Source: Aporhodopirellula rubra (GTDB taxonomy: Bacteria; Planctomycetota; Planctomycetia; Pirellulales; Pirellulaceae). Taken from it: a stretch of DNA of 64,000 nt. The stretch covers positions 1-64,000 of the forward strand of contig NZ_JACHXU010000018.1 of the NCBI RefSeq assembly GCF_014192335.1. The letters run 5' to 3'. This document shows positions 18,058-27,448 of the stretch, piece after piece. Position 1 is the first letter of the stretch. Each line of letters opens with the position of its first letter. Both the position numbers and the translations under genes were made by a program. Below the pieces are notes generated by a model. That model had not been told where the DNA came from and searched no databases. It was given only the letters and a program-made list of their open reading frames with translations.

Positions 18058-20767
18058 GCGTTGAAACCAACACGCATCCCCACGTTACAAATGCCAGAAC
18101 AACGGTCGGTGTGTACCACCACGGCGTGTAACGAAAATCGACCCGCCAACTGCCGGGAGGACAGATGAACCCTTGCGACAAGAAGTCGACCGGGAACACC
18201 GCTGCGTCCATCGATTCCCCCGCACCCTCAGTCGAAGTCAACTCGACGCCCCAGTAACCGTCTTGGTAAACTCGTCGCGACATGAGAACCGGTTCGGACG
18301 TCTCGACAGTTGGATCATGCCCCAGCGGATTCATCAAGATTGGTCGCCGGACCGTTGCCTCATCATTCGGTTGAACACGGCTCGCAACATCCTCTGAAAC
18401 AAACGCCGGGGGATTGTCTTCTTCGCTCGCCAGACGCTCGAGCATTTGCCGCCAAGCGGTTGCCCGATCCGAATCCAACACGACAACGTTTTCGTTTCGT
18501 CGAAGAACATCCCAACAATCATGATGCTGCCCAGATTCATCGAATACTTCAAATTCGATCTGAGGTAGCCGGTCGCCCGTGTCTTTCGTTGTCGGTTCAT
18601 TAGGCAGCGGATCGCTCATTCGGAGATATCCTGCCACACCGAGCATCCGACACCAACTTCGCCATCGTTCGGCACGCGGTGACTTCAGTTCCTTGTCCAA
18701 TGCCTTCGCGTGATACCAGAATTCCGCTAGCTCGCGTGATCCGATTGAGACCATGTTGTTGATCACCGCCTCGCCGTGTTCGAGATGCCAACGCCCGAAT
18801 CGGGCACGACGAAGCCCAACCTCCACCGTCATCATGCGATCTTCGCTCGAGGTTTCGGCCCAAGATTTGGGGAGCCCGTCGTTGTTATGAACCCGCATCC
18901 ATCGCAATGAAGCGTCGTTATCGATAACGTCAACCTGATTCGATTTTAGCAAACTCGCTTCGCGATCTCGGTCGATCCGCGGAACGAGCCCGAAGTTTGC
19001 CACCATTAAATCGATCGCGATCACTGCGACCAGCCACTGAGTTCTCGCACCACGCACACACAATCTCGCCCCACACCATAAAACCACTCCAACAACGGCG
19101 ACATGCATCAACGCGAAAAGGAAACCGCGACCTGCGGCATCCACATCAAACGGTCCCCAGAACGGATCGGTCGAGTTCCATGTCGAGCTTTGAAGCACCG
19201 ACATCACGCTGAGGAAACTCACCAATATCACACCGCCGACGCAGACGACAACCAACAGAGACTTTCGTTGAGATGGCCCAAAGCCACCCTGAACCGCGTC
19301 CCGCCGCCTCCATACCAATCCCCAACGGCGAACTCCGATTGCTGAACCAATCGCGACAGCGAGCGCCGCAAAAGGCAACCACTTCGAGGGATATCGCAGA
19401 GAATCGTAGCCGGGAAGAAACTCATGCAGGAACCAGAATGGACCTCCCCATCGCCCCGGAAGCCGCATCCACGATTCAGGCAAAGAAAACGTCGAGCCGA
19501 TCGCATTGAGCAATCCGTTGATGGCCAAAAATCCGCTTCGCAGCACGTAGGCGGGCCCATATTCGCCACCCGCACTCACAATTCCCATTAGGAAAACAAC
19601 ACACCACGGCCACATCATCCCGATCCGCCATCGCCGGTGACGTTTCGTCAAACGAACGAGGACGGCGCCGGCGATCAGGATCGGAAACAAAATTCCGCAA
19701 TACAAGGATGGCGTCCAAAGCGACGTCGCCGCACGATTGACGCCTCCATCAAACACCAACCGGTCCCAACGCGTATTAATCGGCCACGGTGCTCCATAAA
19801 GGTTCGGCAACGCGAACTCCATTGCTCGCCAAGGAGGCACCGAAAACGCGTATGCCTGCGCATCGATCTTCGACGTCGCGGGCCCGCCTGCTCGCTGCAC
19901 CCGATCACTGCGAGCCGACCAGGCTACCGAAGCGACGATCTGCGGCGACGCCATCAATGCAGCCAGGACACAAACCACCACGATCTGTTTGAGACATTCA
20001 CCGGCATCTGCAAACGGTCGATGCCTAACCGCTGCGGAATCCCAACCGCGTCTCCCGTGGTTCCACAAACGTCCGCCAACGCGAAGCGACTGCACGACCG
20101 CACCAACGATCACCGCGTGTAATGCGGTCGGCGGATCACCACCGAGAATCACCAGCGTCATCGCCACGGCAGGTGTGATGACCGATCGGCAATGCTTCGA
20201 TAACAACGGAACCAAAATCAGTGGCAACCAAGCCGCGCCAACCAAGAACGGTGGATTGGTGGCAGAAAACAAAACGATCCCGGAGAGCGGGTATACCAAA
20301 CCGGCCACACTGGCCGACCAGGGATCACAGCGGAGACATCGGGTCGCGTGGTATGCCGTCAGCGAAGCAATCACGAGGTGCAGCACAACGTAAACCGCAA
20401 TCGCGGTCTCGGCAGACCAGGGCGGTGCATAAACCAACATTCGCAGTGGATAGAACACCGCCGTCGTGGTTTCTCCCGCGAGCGGCATTCCCGTTTGATC
20501 GAGAGGATTCCAGATCGCACCGCCGAACACACCCCACGGTTGCGCGCGAGAAAGTGTCGCGACCCATTCATAAAGCGGTGTGTAAAAGTAACCGACGTCT
20601 CGAAACGCCAAGCGATCGCGTCCGAACAGAACACTGGCGAAGATCACCAACAGACACGTCGGAGCCACGACCGGAGCCAAAACCAACCACGAGCATCTGC
20701 TGAGAAAAGATTGACCGGGAACGGATTTACCCGACATGGGGTCGCCACACACCGGGCTGCGAGTCAT
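18038..20767 (-). CDS. Large polytopic membrane protein (YfhO-like)
   Basis: The 909-residue protein has about a dozen hydrophobic segments, with an N-terminal pattern like YfhO and related GT-C-type proteins: a first transmembrane helix, a periplasmic loop holding WNPLDQTGMPL and a string of helices to about residue 600. A large soluble region (about 610-860) and a final helix near the C-terminus (VVLAFVTWGCVLVS) follow. YfhO-family proteins are thought to act in glycosylation of lipid-linked or wall polymers, which is inference here. The ATG at 20765-20767 directly follows the stop of the AIM24 gene (TAGATG), suggesting coupling; an alternative start is ten codons later (MSGKSV). It is the last gene of its operon. 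Confidence 0.75.
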   Translation of the reverse strand: MTRSPVCGDPMSGKSVPGQSFLSRCSWLVLAPVVAPTCLLVIFASVLFGRDRLAFRDVGYFYTPLYEWVATLSRAQPWGVFGGAIWNPLDQTGMPLAGETTTAVFYPLRMLVYAPPWSAETAIAVYVVLHLVIASLTAYHATRCLRCDPWSASVAGLVYPLSGIVLFSATNPPFLVGAAWLPLILVPLLSKHCRSVITPAVAMTLVILGGDPPTALHAVIVGAVVQSLRVGGRLWNHGRRGWDSAAVRHRPFADAGECLKQIVVVCVLAALMASPQIVASVAWSARSDRVQRAGGPATSKIDAQAYAFSVPPWRAMEFALPNLYGAPWPINTRWDRLVFDGGVNRAATSLWTPSLYCGILFPILIAGAVLVRLTKRHRRWRIGMMWPWCVVFLMGIVSAGGEYGPAYVLRSGFLAINGLLNAIGSTFSLPESWMRLPGRWGGPFWFLHEFLPGYDSLRYPSKWLPFAALAVAIGSAIGVRRWGLVWRRRDAVQGGFGPSQRKSLLVVVCVGGVILVSFLSVMSVLQSSTWNSTDPFWGPFDVDAAGRGFLFALMHVAVVGVVLWCGARLCVRGARTQWLVAVIAIDLMVANFGLVPRIDRDREASLLKSNQVDVIDNDASLRWMRVHNNDGLPKSWAETSSEDRMMTVEVGLRRARFGRWHLEHGEAVINNMVSIGSRELAEFWYHAKALDKELKSPRAERWRSWCRMLGVAGYLRMSDPLPNEPTTKDTGDRLPQIEFEVFDESGQHHDCWDVLRRNENVVVLDSDRATAWRQMLERLASEEDNPPAFVSEDVASRVQPNDEATVRRPILMNPLGHDPTVETSEPVLMSRRVYQDGYWGVELTSTEGAGESMDAAVFPVDFLSQGFICPPGSWRVDFRYTPWWYTPTVVLAFVTWGCVLVSTLRRRHS

Positions 20768-21958
20768 CTAATTGCTTTTCGTCGGTCGGAACGCATTCAC
20801 CCAGGCAAGGAACGATTTGACCTGACGGGTTTGGATCCAAACACGACCGCTTCCCGCGAATTGACACACCAACCCCTCACCGCCGAAGAAGAATGATTTG
20901 ATTTTGCCCGCCGTCCGCAGGCCAGGCAGAACCGTGACGCGGTATTGCAGCGACTCTTCGAACGCAACGATGTATCCGGTATCGACCATAAAGCCTTCGG
21001 TAACATCGATCGGGATGATCGCACCATAGGAATTAAAGAAAATGTCACCCGTCCCGGACGCCTTCAACAGCACGAGGCCCTCACCACTAAAGAAACCCTT
21101 GGCCCCTTGCCACTTCCCTGACACCTCCACACCTTCGCTGTTGAACATGTAGGCTCCGCGTTGGAGATACAGCGAATTGCCGTTGAGTCGGTGATAGGCC
21201 ACGTCTCCGGCGGCTCCTCCGGCGAACATCACTTCGCCGGGGCCGTCTTGCGCCGTAAACGTATTGATGATCAAACTCTCTCCGCCGAGCAATCTCCCAA
21301 ACGTCTTTCCGAGCCCGCCTTTGAAGCCCGCTTCGAGATGCATCGTCGGCGTCATCGAAACCATTGCCGACGGCTCCGCATACACCTTGCCACCCTGGGG
21401 CAAGTCAATTTTGACGATTGAAAAATCAGGCCGTTGGCTGATCTCGTACTTCATGTGTCCCGTCGTGCCACGCAACGTTTCGGAAACGCCAGGGGAAGCC
21501 GCATTCCCAGGCGAAGGCGTGCGTTGACGAGGCAGGTTTGGATCAACAAACGCCTGCGGGGTCGCCGAAGGAACCACCTCAGCAAACGGGATTTCAGCAA
21601 ACGGGTCATCCGAGACCGGGATCGCCGTTGGAATTTCGGTCGCGGTTGGAATCGCCGTCGCAGTCGGGATATCGGCATCCGAATGATCGGGAGCAGCGGG
21701 TTGAACAGGTGAGACCAGCTCTACCGGGACGACCGGCGGAATGGCAGCGGCCCGTGATTTCGCGTTCGGTTTCGCGACACGATCAGCCGGTGCCGCAGCT
21801 TGATTCGGCGGCGTTGGATTCGCCGGCTTCGTTGATCCGGCCGTGGGCGCCTTGATTACCAACACGGCGCCGCACTGTTTACACTTCGCCTTCTTGCCCG
21901 CGAACTTGTCGTCCAACCGGTAGCGTTTTTGGCAATTGGGACATGCGATTTCAATCAT
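20768..21958 (-). CDS. AIM24/TIGR00266 family protein with N-terminal zinc ribbon
   Basis: A 396-residue protein. Residues 1-35 are an MJ0042-type zinc ribbon (CPNCQKRYRL and CKQCGAVL). A linker rich in Pro, Ala and Thr (about 40-165) contains an IPTAT-type repeat. The AIM24 beta-rich domain follows (about 170-395), with YAEPSAMVSM, GGESLIINTFTA, FFSGEGLVLLKASGTGDIF and GFMVDTGYIVAFE. AIM24 proteins form stacked beta barrels; the bacterial members have no settled role. The neighbouring two genes encode two more AIM24 paralogues without the ribbon. It is directly coupled to the downstream membrane protein gene. Confidence 0.88.
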   Translation of the reverse strand: MIEIACPNCQKRYRLDDKFAGKKAKCKQCGAVLVIKAPTAGSTKPANPTPPNQAAAPADRVAKPNAKSRAAAIPPVVPVELVSPVQPAAPDHSDADIPTATAIPTATEIPTAIPVSDDPFAEIPFAEVVPSATPQAFVDPNLPRQRTPSPGNAASPGVSETLRGTTGHMKYEISQRPDFSIVKIDLPQGGKVYAEPSAMVSMTPTMHLEAGFKGGLGKTFGRLLGGESLIINTFTAQDGPGEVMFAGGAAGDVAYHRLNGNSLYLQRGAYMFNSEGVEVSGKWQGAKGFFSGEGLVLLKASGTGDIFFNSYGAIIPIDVTEGFMVDTGYIVAFEESLQYRVTVLPGLRTAGKIKSFFFGGEGLVCQFAGSGRVWIQTRQVKSFLAWVNAFRPTKSN

Positions 21959-21981
21959 GATGTTCTATCCGACCAACGGCC

Positions 21982-22665
21982 TTAGCGTGCTTTCAATTTG
22001 GGTCCGAGCAGTTGCCCGAAACTCGGCGGATTATGACTCTGACAATACAGTTTTCCCTGCCCACTGAATTTGCAGACCAGCCCTTCGCCTCCCAGAACGC
22101 TGCCGATGAGACTCGATCCCGCTTTGCCAATCTTGAAATTCAGCGTGTCTTCAAACGCAACGATGTGGCCGGTATCGACAACGTATTCCCCGTTCACCTC
22201 GACTGGATAGATCGCACCGAAACTATTGAGAAACAAATCGCCACGTCCGCTGCATTTGACCCAAAACATTCCCTCACCACTGAACAATGCCTTGCCGAGT
22301 CCTTGCCACGTGGCGTCAATTTCAATGCCGACGTCCGAAGCCAACCAACTCGACCCTTGCACGATCAACGTCCCGCCGGACAAAGGATAGTGCATCACGT
22401 CGCCCAGCAATCCTGGGCCAATCCACAGTGTTTGATTCGGGGCGGTTGCGGTGAAGTGATTCAAAAAAAAGTTCTCACCGGCAAACATACGTTTGAGCCC
22501 TTTTGCGAGCCCGCCGCCTCCGCCGCGATTTCGTGACGTCGTCTCGACGGTAAATCCGCTCGACATTGCGATCATCGCCCCCACTTCGCAGGTGACCGAT
22601 TCACCGGCTTGCAGAGTCAATTTGGCAATGGACATGGCCGGTTGTGCGAGAAGTTGATGTTGCAT
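21982..22665 (-). CDS. AIM24/TIGR00266 family protein
   Basis: A 227-residue, single-domain AIM24 protein with the family marks ESVTCEVGAMIAMSSGF, GLKRMFAGENFFLNHFTA, LFSGEGMFWVKCSGRGDLFLNS and EYVVDTGHIVAFE. There is no signal peptide or transmembrane segment. It is the middle of three tandem AIM24 paralogues, 53 bp downstream of one and 23 bp upstream of the other. Sequence divergence between the three is large enough to suggest distinct roles or a hetero-oligomer rather than a recent duplication. Confidence 0.88.
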   Translation of the reverse strand: MQHQLLAQPAMSIAKLTLQAGESVTCEVGAMIAMSSGFTVETTSRNRGGGGGLAKGLKRMFAGENFFLNHFTATAPNQTLWIGPGLLGDVMHYPLSGGTLIVQGSSWLASDVGIEIDATWQGLGKALFSGEGMFWVKCSGRGDLFLNSFGAIYPVEVNGEYVVDTGHIVAFEDTLNFKIGKAGSSLIGSVLGGEGLVCKFSGQGKLYCQSHNPPSFGQLLGPKLKAR

Positions 22666-22718
22666 GATGCGGGCGAGCCAACGAGCGAAAAAATCGTGAG
22701 TGCGATGTCAATCTAAAT

Positions 22719-23378
22719 TCAATACAGGTGCGCGTTGGTCCACGCGGCCAAACCGTCAAATGATCGCGACTGCATGTAGATCCGCCCGGGACCGTTCACG
22801 CGGGTGACGAAACCCTCGCCGCTGAAGAAACTCGAAAACAGCCCGCCGGCCAACGCGATGCGGACCCCAACGGTCGGTTCATAAGCAACCAGGTGTCCCG
22901 AATCGACGATGTACTCGCTGTCGATTTCGCGTTGAAAGATCCCACCGTACGCACCGAACCAAATCCGTCCCGTGCCACTGACCTTTAACCGAAACAAACC
23001 TTCCCGCGCGATGAACATTTTCCATCCCGCCCACCCGAGCCCCAACTTCACGCCCGGTTCACATGCGATGAACGCACCGGGTTGCAAAAACATCGTATTG
23101 CCCTTGAGCTCGAGGCATTGAATGTCGCCGGGAAATGGTTGCGTAAGAATGATTTCGCCACCGGTCGAAGTTGAAAAAGTGTTGACGAACATTGATTCGC
23201 CTCCAAAGATTCGCTTCAACACGCCTTTGACGAACCCGCCACTCCACCGCGTTTTCATTTCGATCGACGAACTCATGCTCGCCATCGCGTCGGCTTCGGC
23301 CACGATTTCGTCGCCGGGTTCCAACCGCACACGGATGTTAGCGAAGGAGGGCCTATCACGAATCTCAGTTTGCATCAT
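22719..23378 (-). CDS. AIM24/TIGR00266 family protein
   Basis: A 219-residue AIM24 protein with VAEADAMASMSSSI, VLKRIFGGESMFVNTFST, FIAREGLFRLKVSGTGRIWFG and EYIVDSGHLVAYE. The ATG overlaps the stop of the M48 peptidase gene (ATGA, 23375-23378), so translation is coupled to it. It starts with two Met codons in a row, and either could be used. It is the first of the three AIM24 genes in this operon. Confidence 0.88.
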   Translation of the reverse strand: MMQTEIRDRPSFANIRVRLEPGDEIVAEADAMASMSSSIEMKTRWSGGFVKGVLKRIFGGESMFVNTFSTSTGGEIILTQPFPGDIQCLELKGNTMFLQPGAFIACEPGVKLGLGWAGWKMFIAREGLFRLKVSGTGRIWFGAYGGIFQREIDSEYIVDSGHLVAYEPTVGVRIALAGGLFSSFFSGEGFVTRVNGPGRIYMQSRSFDGLAAWTNAHLY

Positions 23379-24547
23379 TCCACCTCGGCGTTTTCCTGAT
23401 CGGCGTTTGGTTGCTGGTCAATTTCCCGTCCGTCCATTTCGTCCACACGGCGTTTGACCGCGGGCCAATCTACTTCAATCTCGCGATATTCGTGCGACGG
23501 CAACGCGGCGACCTGGGCTCGAACGCTCGCTATTCTAGATGCATGATCGGGGTGCGTGCTGACCCAAGCGAAAATTCCCGGGACATCACCGTGTTTTTCT
23601 TCGAGCTGTTCAAAAAAGTCCGCCATGCCCGACGGATCGATCTCGGCCGCGTGCAGCATGCGAACGCCTTCCCGATCTGCTTCGTTTTCGTGAGCTCGCG
23701 AGTAACTGTTTACCGATGCGACCTGCATCAAATCCACGGCCGATCCCATCAGACCACTGACGTCGCCAATCAACAGCGACACACCCGCCCAAATTCCGAG
23801 CGACTGACCAATCCGTTGGACGCCGTGCCGAAGCGTTGCGTGTGACATCTCATGCGACAACACCGCCGCCACCTGTTCCGGGTTCTCCGCGTTTCGGATC
23901 AATCCCGTGTAGACGACCATGTTTCCACCGGGCAGTGCGAACGCGTTGATTTGATTGGACTCCACAACATGGACGCGAAAGTCGATCCCCTCAATAGCCG
24001 CCGTGGGTGCGAGGCGATCGACAATCGACTGCATGGCACCAACGACCACTTCGTCGTCAAGCTTTGGACCACCAAGGTCCATGGATCCCATCGCGGCGTC
24101 ACCAATCTGAGCATCGATACTGACCGGCAGTGCGAGCACCGCTGAACGGGCTCCGGCGCGAATCCCGAAATACCCACCAACGAGGAGCAAGAGCATGGCA
24201 ATGACGAAGAACGTGCCAATGGCGAATCCACGTCGCGATTCGCCGCGTTGCTTTTTCAAACCGGAGGTTAGCTGGTCATCGAGCATTCCCGACGAAGCGA
24301 ACGATAACGCTTTGGCAAACTTCGGGGATTCGCAGAAGATCGTCAGACTGCGATCCGCATTTCGGCAGAACACCATCCGCCCGCTGAACCCACCGACTTC
24401 GACCTGGCATTCGCGATAAGGGATCACAAACGCTTCACCATCGGGCGTGCGTGCACCAACACCCGACGGCAGCAATTCGATCTCTGCTCCCGCCCGACCG
24501 CCGTCGATTGTCTCGGTAAAAACGCCGCCTGAGAAAGTCTGGTCCAT
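23375..24547 (-). CDS. M48-family zinc metallopeptidase, membrane anchored
   Basis: Taken from the ATG at 24545-24547 (MDQTFSGG) it has 390 residues; a GTG nine codons earlier (24574) is an alternative. The first 100 residues form a soluble beta-rich domain, followed by one transmembrane helix (GFAIGTFFVIAMLLLLVGGY). The M48 domain carries HEMSH (about 232-236) and the third zinc ligand in ENEADREG (about 287-294), as in HtpX/BepA/LoiP-type peptidases. Such enzymes degrade misfolded membrane or periplasmic proteins. Its 3' end is coupled to the AIM24 genes, which hints that they serve one membrane quality-control task. Confidence 0.88.
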   Translation of the reverse strand: MDQTFSGGVFTETIDGGRAGAEIELLPSGVGARTPDGEAFVIPYRECQVEVGGFSGRMVFCRNADRSLTIFCESPKFAKALSFASSGMLDDQLTSGLKKQRGESRRGFAIGTFFVIAMLLLLVGGYFGIRAGARSAVLALPVSIDAQIGDAAMGSMDLGGPKLDDEVVVGAMQSIVDRLAPTAAIEGIDFRVHVVESNQINAFALPGGNMVVYTGLIRNAENPEQVAAVLSHEMSHATLRHGVQRIGQSLGIWAGVSLLIGDVSGLMGSAVDLMQVASVNSYSRAHENEADREGVRMLHAAEIDPSGMADFFEQLEEKHGDVPGIFAWVSTHPDHASRIASVRAQVAALPSHEYREIEVDWPAVKRRVDEMDGREIDQQPNADQENAEVE

Positions 24548-24570
24548 GTTGCACTCGTCAATGCGGATAC

Positions 24571-24756
24571 TCACCCCCCGAGGATAATTTCAACAACACG
24601 TTTTACCACCTCAGACACCCCGTGTTGGCGATCCTGCAAATTTTTTCGCGACATGGAACTAAACTTCGCGTTCGCGGCATCTCCACGGTCCAATTCGCGA
24701 GCAACATATTGGCTCCACCGACGATCTCTCACGTAAGCGTCCGCGGCAGCGTGCAC
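24571..24756 (-). CDS. Possible small protein of 61 residues
   Basis: A GTG-initiated frame (GTG at 24754-24756) between the oxidoreductase and M48 genes. The translation is helical and charged (ARELDRGDAANAKFSSMSR, then KNLQDRQHGVSEVVKRVV), and the codons look similar to those of neighbouring genes. It is in the same frame as the upstream oxidoreductase gene, separated from its TAA by six sense codons, and ends four bases into the alternative GTG start of the M48 gene. No family is recognised. It could be a real small gene, a former C-terminal extension of the oxidoreductase, or chance. Confidence 0.35.
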   Translation of the reverse strand: MHAAADAYVRDRRWSQYVARELDRGDAANAKFSSMSRKNLQDRQHGVSEVVKRVVEIILGG

Positions 24757-24774
24757 TGCCGCAAATTCATCGCG

Positions 24775-27144
24775 TTACTCCACCCATTCCCATGCGATGG
24801 CGTCAATGTGGATGAGGCCGCCCGCGTTCTCGGTCGAGACCACAACACTCACGGTCTCGCCGGCGGGCAATTCGAATTCGCCTCCATCGATCGCGCCCGA
24901 TTCTGGCGTAACGCGTTGATTGATTCTCAGATGAGAGGCCGTCTTCCCGGCAATCACCAATGTCACCGGAACGGTCGTTCCGCGGTTCGCGTGGGGTTGG
25001 TTGTAAATCTTCAAACGATAACGTCCCGCCTTTTCGGGTTTGGTTTCAAAGCGAGCCGCTGAGGCTGAGTTTTCCTGAGCGTACCGATACGACCAGCCGA
25101 CGTACCCGCGCAGCCCCGTCCCCTCGATCCATTCGCCCGTCCGGATCGCATCTCGGTCGTCGATGACCAGGCCCGGCAAATCGTGAGGCTTCCGTCCCGA
25201 CATGGGACCGATCGAACTGGCCTCTTCCATCGCATCGTCGGGGATCACGATATCGCTCGATGGCGTTGAACGACGTGCCTTGCCGGGCAGTCGTAAGAGG
25301 GTCAGTAGTTCGTCAAGGTGCGATTCGTAAACATCGCGCGGCAGACAACCGTTTAGCGTGCAGATTGACGCCGCTTTTCCGACGACTTCCCCCATCATCC
25401 CACAGGTCTTCATCACACGCACGGTACCCAGGGCTTCGTGAGTAACACTGATGCAGCGTCCCGCCATGAAGAGATTGTCCACGTTACGACTGTAGAAGCA
25501 TCGATACGGGACGGGATAGCCGTATGAACGATCGACGCGGCGATCGTGAACGGCATAACTGATGAAAGGATTCTCGGGATACTTCGTGGCGTATTGCTCT
25601 TTGGGATAGTGCAGATCAATCGACCACGTGCTCGGAACGCAACCGTCGGGAAACTCCCGCTTGGCCACCACGTCGTCTTGCGTCAAGACAACGTCACCCA
25701 TGATTCGGCGACTCTCGCGAGGCCCACCGACGTAGGCCACCCAGGTCAACTCGGCGGTGGCGTGATCGGCGGCGCCGTCGCGGTTTTTCATTGCGTTGAA
25801 CGCGCCGTACACCGCTCGTAAATTCCAATCACGGATCGCTTCCGCTTCGTTGATCGGGTCGAGATCAAAACCACTTTCCCAAAACCACTGCCCGTGGTGA
25901 TCTCGCGGATAGGGGAAGTCAGCCATTTGAAGATCTAGTGCCCACGGTGTCTCGGGAAATGATTTCGTGGAATCGGCTTCGGCCCAACTCCACATGTTGC
26001 TCATCCCCATTCGTCCGCGATCGGTCATGTCGGTCTCCGCTCCCGCCCATTCACCGATCCATCCATGCCCCGTGCCATCGACGAACATCTCGCCGGTAAC
26101 TCTCAAATCTTCTCCCGTTTGGGTGTTGAGGATTCGAACCGCATCGATGTGCCGAGTCATTTTCGAATCACTGCCCCCCTTTTCGACATCGTGAGCATCC
26201 ACTGCGTAGGCAAAGTGGTTCAACATCAGATCGATATTCGATTCGACCAGCACGATGGCTTCTTTCTTGTCGTCGCCGAACTCTTCATAGCGTCCCGGTG
26301 ATTTGGTCGCGTGATCACAAAATTCTTCGATGATCTCGCCGATCCGAGGGAACTTACCACGCCGAATGTTCCCCATCGCCCACACCCGGACTTCACTCGA
26401 ACCGTTACCGCCGAGGACACCTCGATCCTGAATCAATGCGACGCGGCACCCCATTCTCGCCGCGGACAGTGCCGCCCCCATGCCCGCGTATCCACCACCG
26501 ACAACAACCAAATCATATGGCCCCTTGGTAACAGGCTTCTCCGGCAACCCGAGTTGTTCGCGTCGCCACGGTGAGAGCACGTCATCGACGCTCGGTGGGG
26601 GCGTCGTGCGATCCACTTCCGTCGTGAGATACAAACAGTCACACCGACCGTCGAACCCGGTCAGGTCGTGCAAACGAAGTTCATGGTCGCCTTCGTCTAG
26701 CCGAACGAGCCCACCGTCATGCCAATGCCAATCCGGTGACTCGGTACCAAATGTCGGCTCGAGCGGTTTGCCATCGAAGAGTACTTGAAACCGGCCCGGC
26801 GACGGCGAGGCCCCCCACCGTGCCACCCAGTCGAGAGTGCGTACCCACACCCGGTATTCGCCCGGTTCGTTTACTGAAATGGTCGTTTTGGCGTCATCAA
26901 CAGGCCGGCCGATCCCATGCGCAAGTAAATAGGGTGACCCCATTTGCTCGATGAACTGAGTGTCCAGTTCCCAACCGCCACGATCCGCAAAACTTTCAGC
27001 CTCAACGAAGAGGCTTTCGCCCCACACTTTGGGCGTCACGCAACACGCAAGAAGGGCGATCGCAAGACTCGTGATCGGCAAAACCCACATTAACTTTGAC
27101 GCTCGTGGGACGAATTCGACGGGCCAGTTTGGACGTACAGACAT
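24775..27144 (-). CDS. Exported FAD-dependent oxidoreductase (FAD_oxidored family)
   Basis: A 789-residue protein from the ATG at 27142-27144. The N-terminus has a hydrophobic export signal (LMWVLPITSLAIALLACC). A beta-rich, carbohydrate-binding-like module (about 45-180) precedes the FAD domain, whose dinucleotide motif GGGYAGMGAALSAARMG begins near residue 215 and is followed by GGNGSSEVRVW. A second beta-sandwich closes the protein. This is the 'FAD-dependent oxidoreductase' family (PF12831) that is expanded in planctomycetes, often near sulfatases and glycan-degrading enzymes; the substrate is unknown. The open frame extends 38 codons further upstream, but the nearer ATG places the signal sequence correctly. 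Confidence 0.85.
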   Translation of the reverse strand: MSVRPNWPVEFVPRASKLMWVLPITSLAIALLACCVTPKVWGESLFVEAESFADRGGWELDTQFIEQMGSPYLLAHGIGRPVDDAKTTISVNEPGEYRVWVRTLDWVARWGASPSPGRFQVLFDGKPLEPTFGTESPDWHWHDGGLVRLDEGDHELRLHDLTGFDGRCDCLYLTTEVDRTTPPPSVDDVLSPWRREQLGLPEKPVTKGPYDLVVVGGGYAGMGAALSAARMGCRVALIQDRGVLGGNGSSEVRVWAMGNIRRGKFPRIGEIIEEFCDHATKSPGRYEEFGDDKKEAIVLVESNIDLMLNHFAYAVDAHDVEKGGSDSKMTRHIDAVRILNTQTGEDLRVTGEMFVDGTGHGWIGEWAGAETDMTDRGRMGMSNMWSWAEADSTKSFPETPWALDLQMADFPYPRDHHGQWFWESGFDLDPINEAEAIRDWNLRAVYGAFNAMKNRDGAADHATAELTWVAYVGGPRESRRIMGDVVLTQDDVVAKREFPDGCVPSTWSIDLHYPKEQYATKYPENPFISYAVHDRRVDRSYGYPVPYRCFYSRNVDNLFMAGRCISVTHEALGTVRVMKTCGMMGEVVGKAASICTLNGCLPRDVYESHLDELLTLLRLPGKARRSTPSSDIVIPDDAMEEASSIGPMSGRKPHDLPGLVIDDRDAIRTGEWIEGTGLRGYVGWSYRYAQENSASAARFETKPEKAGRYRLKIYNQPHANRGTTVPVTLVIAGKTASHLRINQRVTPESGAIDGGEFELPAGETVSVVVSTENAGGLIHIDAIAWEWVE

Positions 27145-27448
27145 TGCAATTTCACTCGACAAAATGGAGTGCAGGTGGGGAGCGAGGCGGGAATCGCGAC
27201 AGATTGACAAAGGGGTCGATCCGACCGAATCGGGGTGAGCCTGATCCAGGTGAGCCACGGCCGCACACGATGATGACGCGGCCGCACACTTCGCCGTGAA
27301 ACCGGCGTAATCGGGGTCGGATTGTAACGTCTGGCGCGACGGTGATTTATTCTACCCAAGATCGCCACTGCGGTGTGCAGTTTGCACTATAATTGAATAG
27401 TGTGCGGCGCGTTGCCCACTCCATCATCACCCTCTCAAGGCTGACCAA
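27145..27448. other. Divergent intergenic region between the oxidoreductase and HPF genes
   Basis: About 300 bp. Apart from the -10-like palindrome at 27385-27402 listed separately, it holds no recognisable gene, RNA or terminator. The part next to the oxidoreductase start is open in several frames without any family feature. Confidence 0.5.
27385..27402 (+). promoter_or_regulatory. Candidate promoter -10 inside an inverted repeat, upstream of HPF
   Basis: CACTAT (27385-27390), six bases, then ATAGTG (27397-27402) form a perfect inverted repeat. It encloses a consensus -10 hexamer, TATAAT (27388-27393), 55 bp before the HPF start. No good -35 lies 17 bp upstream, which would suit an activator or an alternative sigma factor. 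A dyad over the -10 is where a repressor could bind. Confidence 0.45.
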
